From Spiroplasma chinense (GTDB lineage Bacteria > Bacillota_I > Bacilli_A > Mycoplasmatales > Mycoplasmataceae): DNA of 64,000 nt. The notes below the pieces were generated by a model that saw only the letters and a list, made by a program, of their open reading frames with translations, searched no databases and was not told where the DNA came from. Shown in pieces: positions 9,828-19,152 of the stretch; the stretch's first letter is position 1; each line of letters starts with the position of its first letter. The stretch lies in the NCBI RefSeq assembly GCF_008086545.1, contig NZ_CP043026.1, positions 930,001-994,000 on the forward strand, written 5' to 3'. Position numbers and translations under genes: made by a program.

Positions 9828-11117
9828 ATCTATTTTCAATAATTCTTCTTGAATATAAGAAACTACTTTAACATTTACAGAATTACCAAATTGTTTATAA
9901 CTGAAAAAATCTTTTCTATCTTCGCTAATTTCATTAAAAATTCTATAATTTTTTGGAAAACTTTGTAAATTAGCAGTTTCTCTTGGCGTTAAGTGTCTCC
10001 ACCCTTTTTTGTTATCATCAAATATTATAGGTATTTGAACCATAGCCACTAATGTAGGAAACTTTGTCGGTCTTCTACATCTTATTCCGCTTTGTCTTAA
10101 CTGTATAAAAGATTTTCTAATATCATTAATATCTTTACCAGCTTGTCATTCAAATTTTAATTCTCTTTTTTTTCAATTATGTACCTCATATTTGATTAAC
10201 CATTGATCGATGAAATCTTTATTATTTTTATAAATATTTCTCATATCTATAATATATTTTTTTCTTCATTCCGCTCAATCCGAAGGTATTCTATAACTTT
10301 TATTTAACTCATTAGCCCAAATAACAGGCAAAGTTCTACCTTCTGGTTTTTTTACATTAATTAAAAATTCATTTCATGCATCAAAAACATCAAGTAAATA
10401 TTGATTTTTCGGATCTGATGCTAAGAAATATTTTTCATCCACATCTGATTCCAAGAATTTTTCTTTTATAAAACTAACTATTTCATTAGCGTTCATATTT
10501 GAGAGTGGATTCATTTTTTTTCTGTCTTCTAAAGAAATATGTAAAAACTCAGTCTTGGCCTTTTCCGGACCCACATAAATACCAGGTATAAAGACTCTGT
10601 ATCTTTCCTGAGGAATTCCAAATTCATGTGGTGATAAAATTAATGGATTTTCAGGTATTAAATAACCTATTTCTCTTAATTTATCATTAATTATTTTTCA
10701 TGTTTTACCGTTATCATGATTAACAAGGTGTTTTACATTTTCCAACAATATATATCTTGGAGTTCTCTTACTTAAAATATTTGCAATGTCAAAAAACAGA
10801 GTTCCTCTAATTTCATCTAGAAAACCTCTTTTTTTACCAGCATTAGAAAATGTTTGACAAGGGAAACCTGCGAATAAAAAATCGTGTTCAGGTACGTTTG
10901 TAGCTTCTTCATCAACATCTCTAATATTTATAATGTTTTTATCGCTTATATTAAAGTTATTAGTATATGTTTTTATAGCGTATTCGTCAATTTCAGATAC
11001 AAATACACATTCAGTTGTCATATTCATATCGTTTGCTACTTTATTTATTGCATTATGGAATCCACCTATTCCGGCAAATAAATCAACAAACCTGATTTTA
11101 CCGTTATTTTTTTTCAT
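9813..11117 (-). CDS. DNA cytosine-5 methyltransferase (MTase 3)
   Basis: 434 aa, complete C5 methyltransferase of a different branch from MTases 1 and 2. Motifs: DLFAGIGGF (12-20), GFPCQTFSNAG (Cys 87), ILLENVKHL (about 123-131), FGIPQERYRVFIPG (about 170), WRHLTPRETANLQSFP and FGNSVNVKVV near the end. The recognition domain contains SGIRCRRPTKFPTLVAM; specificity is unknown. ATG 11117 follows AGAGGTAGGA, 24 nt downstream of a TATAAT box at about 11146-11141. It is the methylase nearest the MORC-Z1 operon and probably protects host DNA from it. It lacks the poly-A promoter spacer of the other two methylases, so it may be constantly expressed while the others switch. Confidence 0.95.
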
Positions 11118-11173
11118 TTCCTACCTCTAATTTCTTTAATAATTATATATTAATTTTTTATAATAGCTACATT

Positions 11174-11207
11174 ATTACTATCGTAATTTTTTTTAAAAAA
11201 ATGTACA
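11174..11207 (-). promoter_or_regulatory. Bipartite element shared with the C39 exporter promoter
   Basis: Minus strand reads TGTACATTTTT, 12 nt, ACGATAGTAAT. Exactly the same two 11-mers at the same 12-nt spacing lie at 53884-53917 before the C39 peptidase-transporter gene. The two spacers differ, so this is not a simple duplication. It lies upstream of the MTase 3 -10 box. Function unknown; a shared operator or unusual promoter is inferred. Confidence 0.5.
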
Positions 11208-11208
11208 C

Positions 11209-11244
11209 TTTTTTTAATTTTTTTTAATTTTTTTTAATTTTTTT
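11209..11244 (+). promoter_or_regulatory. Phased T-tracts (10-bp period) upstream of ABC promoter
   Basis: Four T-runs of 7-8 nt, each separated by AA, repeat every 10 nt, the DNA helical period. Such phased tracts usually bend DNA. They sit 16 nt upstream of the -35 box of the ABC exporter operon, where an UP-like or curvature effect on transcription is plausible. Confidence 0.6.
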
Positions 11245-11260
11245 GAAAATGTGTCTTAAT

Positions 11261-11289
11261 TTGACTATCATAAACCTTTAACATAAAAT
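11261..11289 (+). promoter_or_regulatory. Promoter of ABC exporter operon
   Basis: TTGACT (11261-11266), 17-nt spacer, TAAAAT (11284-11289). It lies 21 nt before ATG 11310, with AGGGGGAA as ribosome site. Confidence 0.8.
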
Positions 11290-11309
11290 AATTGTAGGGG
11301 GAATAAAAA

Positions 11310-12044
11310 ATGATAGAAATTAAAAATCTTACAAGGGTTTTTAAGAATGATACAGGTATCAAAAATGTTACTTTTAACATTAATGATGGAGATATCATTG
11401 CTTTCGTTGGGGACAACGGAGCTGGGAAAACTACAACAATTAAAGCTATCTTTGATGAACTTAAAGTTACTCAAGGAGAAATCTTAATTGATGGAGAAAA
11501 CCTATTTAAAAACAACAATCTACAAAAACTGGCTTTCTTTCCAGATACAAACAACATTCCATTGGACATGAAATTAAGTGAATATATCTTATTTTTATGT
11601 GCAGCTAACGGGATAGAAAAGCATGAAATTGATAAAAACTTACAAAACGTTTATGAAATGCTACATTTAGAAAAATTCATAAACAAAAGAATTAGAGAAC
11701 TTTCAGCGGGTTGAAAGAAAAAAGCCATTATGGCAAGTGTTCTTATTAGATCACCAAAATACATTATTTTAGATGAACCAACAGCTAACTTAGATGTTGA
11801 GTCAAAAATTGAGTTTATTTCAATTCTAAAAGAATTAAATAAACTTGGAGTTACTATTATGATTACAAGCCATATTATTGAAGAACTTCAAGAAATAGCA
11901 AACCACTTAGTGTTAATTAAAGCTGGTGAAATTGTATATGATAAAGCATTTGATAACAAAAAAGAGTTGATTATAGATATTTACAGAAAGTTTATAGACC
12001 CAAGAAATGTTGAAGTTGGTCTATTAGAGAAACTTTATGCATAA
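11310..12044 (+). CDS. ABC transporter ATP-binding protein
   Basis: 244 aa with one TGA-Trp. Walker A GDNGAGKTTT (about 34-43), ABC signature ELSAGW (about 131-136, a variant of LSGGQ with Trp in the last place), Walker B YIILDEP (about 151-157) and H-loop TSHIIEE (about 190). This is the CcmA/DRI-type subfamily that pairs with an ABC-2 permease. The permease gene begins inside its end (8-nt overlap), so the two form one exporter. Substrate unknown. The first gene downstream of the defence island on the opposite strand, it has a strong promoter with phased T-tracts upstream. Confidence 0.92.
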
Positions 12045-13785
12045 GGAAATTCAATTAACAACAAAAGAAAATCAACCAACTCTTAAAAGATTAAACATTA
12101 TATACAGATTAAACTTAAAATTAGCACTTAGAAATAAAGGAATTATAGCAACTGGTTGTGTTTTTGTCTTAATGTCACTATTATTTGTATTCATCATGAC
12201 ATTAATGGGAAAAAACTTAACTGAAAGTTTTGTAAACTTTAACATGATGAAAGGAATCTATTACTTAATTGTAGGATTCTTCTTTACAATTTTTTTAACT
12301 TTAATTTCATTCTTCTTTTTCAAAAAACAAAAAGATGATGGAGTTCACAACATAGAACTTAGAGCAGGTATTAAAACTTGAATATCTTACCTATATAGAT
12401 ATTCACAAGCTATTATAATTGCATATATTTATGTAACTATAAACTTATTATTATCTGCAGTTATTGCAGGACCTGCAGGATTGGTAGGAAGCTTATTTTC
12501 AAGAGGAATTATGATTATTTGTGCTTTCTACTACTTCTTGCCTTTAGCATACTTTCCAATAGTTGCTTTAGTTACAATGATATGTTCTGCTGCAATTGGT
12601 ATTTTATTTAATATCCTAATTGCTTTATGTGTATTTTTCTACCCCTTCACTATGGGATTGACACAATCAATTGTAAGTGGTGAAGAAAAAGGAGAAAGTA
12701 TTTCAAGATTAAATCTTGGACTTTCAGCTGGAGCTGAATTTTACAATACTTTTAAAGATGATGTAAATCTTAAAAATATTTTTACAGACAAAGAATATGC
12801 TGAAAAAATCAGTACTTTAAGTAGTGGTTCTGGAAAAGGAATTTGAGGTAAAAATTTATATGCTGGTCAAATAAACTATAGCCTTTCAAATCCAGAAGAT
12901 AACTTTTACTATGGAACTGAAATATTGAACGTATTTAACAAAATTGAACAACAGTCAAAAAATATATCTTCATATATTGATTATTTAACTTTAAAAAATA
13001 AAAATTGAGGTGTTGTAAGTAGTGGTTATAGTTCAAAACCATTTACAATTGACATTAAACCTCAAATAAATAACTTAAAAAAATCATTACCAGAATATGC
13101 AAGTTTATTTGACTTTATATATGAAAAATATGCAGTAGAAACTCCTATGTACTTTGCAGGAGTTTCTGGTTCTTATTCATCTGGATACTTTGAAATTTCA
13201 AGTAATTTAGATGAACTATTCTCAAGAGCTTCATTAACTTGAAATCAAGAAGAACCAGAAAATAATTTGGATTATTATAAAGAACATCCAGAAGTTATGT
13301 TGATCAACGCAGCAATAAGTAATTACTATAGAATATCTGTAAGATCAATTAACGCTGTTGAATACTTAAGTAATTATGATGATTCAAAAGATGTAACTAA
13401 TGAAGTTTATATACAAAGATATGAAAATTTCTTTAAATCTTCAAATAGATCTGCAAATCTAAACTTCTTAAACAACTTCTTCTTAATTTTCTTTGGTGGA
13501 GATAAAGATAAATTCTTTAATGACTATGAAAAAGGTGTAAGTTCATTTATGCACCCTGCAGCACCACTTCACCACTTTAAAACAGAGGTTGTTGAAAAAA
13601 TTGTCAACAATTATCCAAGTACTCCAACAAACAACAAAACTGATGACATTTCAGTGTTTAATGGGGTAGATACAACTGTTAAAGGTGGATTTAGTATCCC
13701 TGGAGCTATAATTGCTTGAATAGCATTTGGAATAGTTTTAGGTTACTTAGACTTACTAGTATTTAACAAAAAATCAAGAATTTAA
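12037..13785 (+). CDS. ABC-2 type permease with large extracytoplasmic loop
   Basis: 582 aa. Six TGA-Trp codons are read through. Predicted membrane segments: one at about 40-60, a second at about 75-100, a cluster at about 130-215, and a last one near the C-terminus before VFNKKSRI. Between about residue 225 and 555 there is a long polar region rich in Ser, Asn and Tyr that should lie outside the cell. Start ATG overlaps the ATPase stop by 8 nt. Together they form a two-gene exporter; lipids, peptides or drugs are possible substrates, none supported by sequence. A strong terminator follows directly. Confidence 0.8.
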
Positions 13786-13790
13786 CAAAC

Positions 13791-13820
13791 AAAAAGTAGT
13801 TTATATAAACTACTTTTTTT
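13791..13820 (+). terminator. Terminator of ABC exporter operon
   Basis: Hairpin AAAAAGTAGTTTATATAAACTACTTTTTTT, 6 nt after the permease stop. Its T-run abuts the stop of the convergent small membrane-protein gene. Confidence 0.85.
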
Positions 13821-14043
13821 ATACCTTTTCATTTTTTTCTTTTACTAAAAATACAATATGTGCTATTGATCAAAGTAGAGTTAATCCTCCACAAACATAA
13901 ATTCCATTTATTGCACCGTTTACTTTAAAATACATCAATAAAATTGTTGCAAAGAAACCTAAAGCAATTATAGCTATTGTAATTTTTAAAATTAATCCTG
14001 GTTTACCTTTAATAGTTACCCTATTATTTCTGTGTCACGCCAT
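13819..14043 (-). CDS. Small two-TM membrane protein, paralogue of the gene at 14161
   Basis: 74 aa, begins MAWHRNNRV and has KGKPGLILK before a first membrane segment (about 16-37) and a second at about 44-63, ending in a charged KEKNEKV tail. The first 8 nt of the gene and its ribosome site (GGTGAGAGTATGGC) are the same as those of the divergent gene at 14161, whose protein has the matching motif IPGKPGLWL. The pair therefore looks like an inverted duplication. No family recognised. Confidence 0.7.
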
Positions 14044-14106
14044 ACTCTCACCTTTCCATAACTACTATCATTATATACAATATTGTTCATTATATAAGCA
14101 TCAAAA

Positions 14107-14136
14107 TTAACACTTATGGGGTTTTTTGATTATAAT
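14107..14136 (+). promoter_or_regulatory. Promoter of small membrane-protein gene
   Basis: TTAACA (14107-14112), 18-nt spacer, TATAAT (14131-14136), 24 nt before ATG 14161. Confidence 0.6.
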
Positions 14137-14160
14137 TTATTTAAAGGAATGGGTGAGAGT

Positions 14161-14430
14161 ATGGCGTACAGAAGAAAGTACGATTATAGAATTAGAAGAT
14201 ATCGACGAGGTATGAAAATACCTGGTAAACCAGGACTTTGACTTATAATAACCATGTCAATACTTGGAGCTGCTTTTATTTTTTCAAGTTTATTACAATT
14301 TTGAAATAAAACAGCTTCAAACATTGGTTTAATGATTTGTGTTGGATTTTTAGTTATTTGATTAATATTTTATGTATTCTTTTATATTAGACAAATGATT
14401 ATAAATGCAAAAGCAAAAAACGAGTATTAG
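14161..14430 (+). CDS. Small two-TM membrane protein
   Basis: 89 aa. Strongly basic N-terminus (about 12 Arg/Lys in the first 25 residues), then KPGLW, a membrane segment at about 30-50 and another at about 58-80, then a basic tail KAKAKNEY. The positive ends suggest N-in, C-in. Divergent from and paralogous to the gene at 13819-14043; both share GGTGAGAGTATGGC at the start. Function unknown. Confidence 0.7.
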
Positions 14431-14440
14431 AAAAAAACAC

Positions 14441-14480
14441 AAAAAAAATCCTTAAAACATTTAGTTTTAAGGATTTTTTT
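14441..14480. terminator. Bidirectional terminator
   Basis: Hairpin AAATCCTTAAAAC...GTTTTAAGGATTT flanked by A-run and T-run. It serves the convergent genes ending at 14430 (plus) and 14479 (minus). Confidence 0.8.
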
Positions 14481-15255
14481 AAACTAATAAAGCTTTTGCT
14501 TGTGGTGATTCGAAATAATCCAAAATAATATAAACAAGGTATTCTGTAATAAAATCTTGAAGAATATCTTCTACCCCAATACTTAAGAAGTTTTCTTTAA
14601 TTTGTTTTTTTAAACTTTGTTTTTTTGCAAATCCAATTACAGAACCTACTAATCCACCATGATTTTGTGTTTCATTTTGAATAGTTGCATGTTTTGTGTT
14701 TTCATTTGCCATTTTTAAAAATTTACCAAATTTATCAACAAACTTGTCTAAATTAACTTTTGCAGGGATTCTTCCTCTTTCAACTAAACTATCTCTTAAA
14801 ACTCCTAAGAATGCTTCAAAATCAGAATAGTATTGATCTAATTCACTACCTACAAAACCATTTGCTTTAAATACTTCTGAAACTAGATAAACAAAATCTA
14901 CTTTTTCGAATTTTTCCATTTGACTATAATCTAGTAACATTACTGTAAATCAGCAAACATTTTTAAATAATTTAAAATTTTCTGTTTCTTTTGAAACTTC
15001 CATAGTAACTTCAATTACACTTTCGTCCAACTCTATTTCTTTTTCATCTTGTAAGAAATAAGGTAATGACAATTCTTCTACAATTTGAGTTGCTCAATTA
15101 TACATTTTTTGCAAAAATTTTTCATCATTTTTTAGTGCTTTTGGAAGTGGCCCTTCCCCTATTACAAAATTGTAATCTTTTGTATAAGCTAATACATCAT
15201 TTATAAAAGTTTTGTAAGGTTTATTTGTTAAAGGTATTTTATTTGTTATATTCAT
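14479..15255 (-). CDS. Conserved hypothetical soluble protein
   Basis: 258 aa starting MNITNKIPLTNKPYK at 15255, preceded by GGAGAATAAAT. No signal peptide or membrane segment. The middle is acidic (KEIELDESVIEVTMEVSKETE) and the C-terminal half is helical with a short Gly/Val patch GGLVGSVIGFAKKQ (about 198-211). No family recognised. Flanked by its own terminators, so it is monocistronic. Confidence 0.7.
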
Positions 15256-15308
15256 ATTTATTCTCCGTTCTTTACAATTATAATATAAAATAACACTTTT
15301 TAGAGTCA

Positions 15309-15344
15309 AAAAAAACCTTAAAACTAAATGTTTTAAGGTTTTTT
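15309..15344 (-). terminator. Terminator after small membrane-protein gene
   Basis: Hairpin AACCTTAAAAC...GTTTTAAGGTT with T8 on the minus strand, immediately after the stop at 15346. The stem sequence is nearly the same as the terminator at 14441 with one base changed in the middle. Confidence 0.75.
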
Positions 15345-15345
15345 C

Positions 15346-15723
15346 TTATAAAGCGAGGTTAATAGTCTGTTTTTTAATTTTTAACTTGTTTACTTTTTTA
15401 TGTTCTGCAAATTTTACTACAAAATAAATTCAAAAAAAGATAAATGGAGTAAATATTGTTATTGAACTGACAATTACTAAAGTTAAGTAACCTTTTTCAG
15501 TTTGATCATATTTGTTAACTTTATAAAAAGCTATAGAAAATATTAATCCCATTAATGCAATACCAATTGAGAAAAATATATATCAATTTCTTGCTATAGC
15601 GTTTGATTTAAAGCTTAAATCATCAATAATGACAAACATTGCTCAATAACCAATAATCACTGTCCCGACCAGGAATAATGTCATCCCTACTATACTTGCA
15701 TTTTTAACACCTTTGTTAAACAT
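15346..15723 (-). CDS. Four-TM membrane protein
   Basis: 125 aa: four hydrophobic segments at about 12-32, 46-68, 78-100 with a short break, then a basic tail EHKKVNKLKIKK. ATG 15723 is preceded by AGGGAAGAG. No recognised family. Its leader (15724-15850) contains a GC-rich hairpin, unusual for this AT-rich DNA. Confidence 0.65.
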
Positions 15724-16037
15724 TTCTCTTCCCTCATTCAAGAAGAAATAATCAACATATTGATAATTGTTATGCAGCACCCGATATTGCTGCTGTTTTG
15801 TCTTTCACTCCTTCTTGTTCTTTCTATAGGTAATATTACCTAATTATTTGCCTTGCCTTATTCTTGTTACAAAATTATTATATCTAATAAAAACCAAAAA
15901 GTGTATAATTGGCATAAAATTTTGAAAATTGTAAAAGTAGAAATAAATTTTCAATATTAATAAATTTATTGGAAATTATTACTTTTTTTTATTTAATATG
16001 TACTATTAAGGTGTAACAAGAAATTGAGGTGAATAAG
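15724..16037. other. Gene-free stretch with hairpin and perfect palindrome
   Basis: Between divergent genes. Contains GCAGCA...TGCTGC stem (15774-15793) and the perfect 16-bp palindrome TAGGTAATATTACCTA (15827-15842), suggestive of a dimeric regulator site. A TATAAT at 15904-15909 has no good -35. The plus-strand lplA ribosome site GAGGTGAATAAG ends the stretch. No ORF or tRNA seen. Confidence 0.4.
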
Positions 16038-17033
16038 ATGTTTATTTTTAGAACTAGCAATACAGATCCAAAGTTGAATTTAGCTATTGAAGAATTTTTA
16101 ACTAAAAACAAAGTTTACAAAGAACCTATTTTATTTTTGTGACAAAACAAAAATACTATAGTTATTGGTAGAAACCAAAATACAGTTGAAGAGGTAAATA
16201 TAGTCAAAGCAAAAGAAGATAAAGTAACCATTATTAGACGAAATACTGGTGGAGGTGCTGTTTTTCACGATTTAGGTAACCTAAACTTTAGCATTATTTA
16301 CACAGATGTAAAAAATAATGCTGTAAGCATGTTTGAACAAATGCTTGAACCTATAATTAAAACCTTAAAGGATTTAGGTATAAATGCACAATTTTCAGGA
16401 AGAAATGACATTCAAGTAAATGGAAAAAAAATTTCAGGAAATGCTATGTGAAAGTGGAAAGACAGATTTCTTCAACATGGAACAATTTTAGTTAATTCAG
16501 ATTTAGCTAAAATTGCCAAATATTTAACAGTTGATAGAAGCAAAATTGTATCAAAAAACATTGAATCTATTAGTTCAAGAGTAACCAACATTAACAATGA
16601 AAGTGACAAAGAAATTGATGTACAAGAGTTTATAAACTTAATAATAAACACTTACCAATCATTAGATAGTGTAAAAGAGTTAGTACTTAGCAAATCAGAC
16701 TATGAACTAATTCAAAAAATAAAAGAAGAAAAATATGATACTGAAGAATGAACCTTTAACAAACACTCAACCTTTACCTATAAGAATAAAACAAGACTTG
16801 AAGGAAAAGGTTTGGTAGAAGTTCTTTTAGATATCCAAGAAGGTTTAATTAAAAACGCTAAAATTTATGGTGACTTTTTAGGTTTTAAAGGTACTTTAGA
16901 ATTTGAACAATTACTTTTAAACAAAAAATATTCTCTTGAAGTTTTAAGAGAATGTGTTGAATCAAGTGATATAGAAAATATCTTTGGTAATAACTTTTCT
17001 TCTCAAGATATATTAGATTTACTAATACAATAA
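16038..17033 (+). CDS. lplA: Lipoate-protein ligase
   Basis: 331 aa. Attaches lipoate (via lipoyl-AMP) to the lipoyl lysine of the E2 subunit. Motifs: RRNTGGGAVFHDLGNLNFS (about 75-93), GRNDIQVNGKKISGNAM (about 121-137, lysine of the K-(I/V)-SG loop binds lipoyl-AMP), and a C-terminal accessory domain from about 240. Complete. It is first gene of an lplA-pdhABCD operon, 15 nt before pdhA, so lipoate attachment is made together with its target. The ribosome site is GAGGTG, 7 nt before ATG. Confidence 0.93.
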
Positions 17034-17048
17034 GGAGGAATTAAATTA

Positions 17049-18158
17049 ATGCAATTTATTGGAAAATACGATCCTTTAAAGAATGAAAAAATACAAATCC
17101 TTGATAATCAAGGAAATATAATTAATAACAATATAGAATTTGATATCAGTGATGAAACTTTAATAGAAGCTTATAAAATAATGAACTTATCTCGTAAACA
17201 AGATGAGTTTCAAAATATAGTTCAAAGACAAGGAAGACTTTTATCTTTCTTGTCTTCAAGTGGACAAGAAGCTTGTGAAGTTGCATATGCTATGAGCATG
17301 GAAAAAGGTGTGGATTGACTTTCACCAGGTTATAGAAACAATGCAGCTTGGTTAGCATCAGGAATTCCTGTTAGAAATATAATGCTTTATTGAACTGGAA
17401 ATGAGTTTGGAGGCCAATCACCAGAAGGAATTAATGTTTTGCCCCCAAACATCATTATCGGTTCTCAATATTCACAAGCAGCTGGTTTAGCATTTGGAGA
17501 AAAATACTTAAATAAAAAGGGAGTCGTTTTAACAACGACTGGTGATGGAGGTATGAGCGAAGGAGAAGTTTATGAATCAATGAACTTTGCCCAACTTCAT
17601 AACTTACCTGTTATATTTATTTGTGAAAATAACAAGTGAGCTATTTCTACCCCCTATTCTAAATCTACAAAATCTTTAAACATTGCTGTAAAAGCTATTG
17701 CATCAGGTACCCCTTCTCTTATAGTTGATGGAAATGATTTTTTAGCTTGCTATGCAGTAATTCAAGAATGTTTAAAATTTTGTAGAGAAGGAAATGGGCC
17801 TGTCTTTATAGAATTTGATACTTACAGACTTGGAGCTCATTCCTCTTCTGATAACCCAGATGTTTATAGACCAAAAGATGAATTTGAGAAAGCTAAATTA
17901 GACGATCCTTTAACAAGAATGAAAAACTATTTAGTAGAAAAAGGAATTTGAAGTAAGAAAAAACAAGAAGCTTTAGATAGTGAACAATTTGAATTTTTAA
18001 AAACTGAATTTGAGTGAGCTGAAAAAAATAAAGACTATCCTGTAAGTGATGTTTTTGATTATATCTATGATCAAAAACCAGATTTTTTAGTCGAACAACT
18101 TGCAGAAGCCAAAACATTTTATCCAGATAATGAGAATAAATTTGGAGGTGACAAGTAA
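17049..18158 (+). CDS. pdhA: Pyruvate dehydrogenase E1 alpha subunit
   Basis: 369 aa. Thiamine-diphosphate-dependent decarboxylation of pyruvate, with pdhB. The TPP motif is GDGGMSEGEVYESMNFAQLHNLPVIF... (starting about 163) with the expected ENNKWAIST follow-up; YRNNAAWLASG (about 94) and the phosphorylation-loop-like TYRLGAHSSSDNP (about 258) are also present. AAGGAGG precedes ATG 17049. The stop overlaps the pdhB start by 1 nt (TAATG). Confidence 0.95.
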
Positions 18159-19147
18159 TGAAAACTTTAAATAATATAAAAGCTGTTAATGAAGCTTTAG
18201 ACATAGCCATGGAAAAATGAAATGAAGTAATTGTCTTTGGAGAAGATGTTGGTTATGAAGGTGGGGTTTTTAGAGCTACTGAAGGTTTACAAAAAAAATA
18301 TGGTGAAGAGAGATGTTTTGATGCACCAATTAGTGAAAGTTTATTTATTGGAGCTGCTATCGGAATGGCTATGAATAAATTAAAACCTGTAGTTGAATTA
18401 CAATTTTTAGAATTAGGAATGGCTTCTTTACAAAACATTTTAGGACACATGGGTAGAGTTAGAAATAGAAGTCGCGGAAAATATCCAGCTCCAATTGTTG
18501 TAAGAACTCCAATGGGTGGAGGTATTCGTGCACTTGAATTGCACTCTGGTGCAATTGAAGCTGTCTTTGCACATACTCCAGGAATAAAAGTTATTATTCC
18601 TTCAACCCCTTATGATACAAAAGGATTATTATTGGCAGCAATTGAATCAAATGATCCTGTAATTATTTTAGAACCTACAAAATTATATAGAGCTTTCAAA
18701 CAAGAAGTACCTGAAGGTTATTACACAGTACCAATTGGTGAAGCTGCATATATTTTTGAAGGTAATGATTTAACTATTGTAACTTATGGTTCTCAAACAG
18801 TTGATTGTCAAAAAGCTGTTGAAGAATATGAAAGCAAAAATCCAAATGTAACAATTGAATTAATTGATTTAAGAACTATTAAACCTTGAGACAAAAAAAT
18901 GATTATTGAGTCTGTTAAAAAAACAGGAAGACTTCTTGTAGTACATGAAGCTGTAAAATCTTTTTCTGTTTCTTCAGAAATAATTGCAACAGTAAATGAA
19001 GAAGCTTTTGGTTATTTAAAAGCACCACCAATGAGATGTACTGGATATGATATTGTTATTCCTTTAGAGTCAGGAGAAACTTATCACCAACCTACAAAAG
19101 AAAAAATTTTAAGCAAAATTAATCAACTTATAGAATACGAGTTTTAA
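18158..19147 (+). CDS. pdhB: Pyruvate dehydrogenase E1 beta subunit
   Basis: 329 aa. Forms the E1 heterotetramer with PdhA. Motifs: VFGEDVGYEGGVFRAT (about 26-41), APISE (catalytic Glu region, about 56-60), VVRTPMGGGIRALELHSGAIEAVFAHTPG (about 112-140) and the transketolase C-terminal domain with LIDLRTIKPWD and VVHEA. Complete, normal length. Starts within the pdhA stop. Confidence 0.95.
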
Positions 19148-19152
19148 GATTT

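Noticed and set aside
11174-11207. Ordinary sigma-70 promoter reading of the bipartite element
   Set aside because: No -35/-10 pair at 16-18 nt fits both copies; reported as element of unknown function instead.
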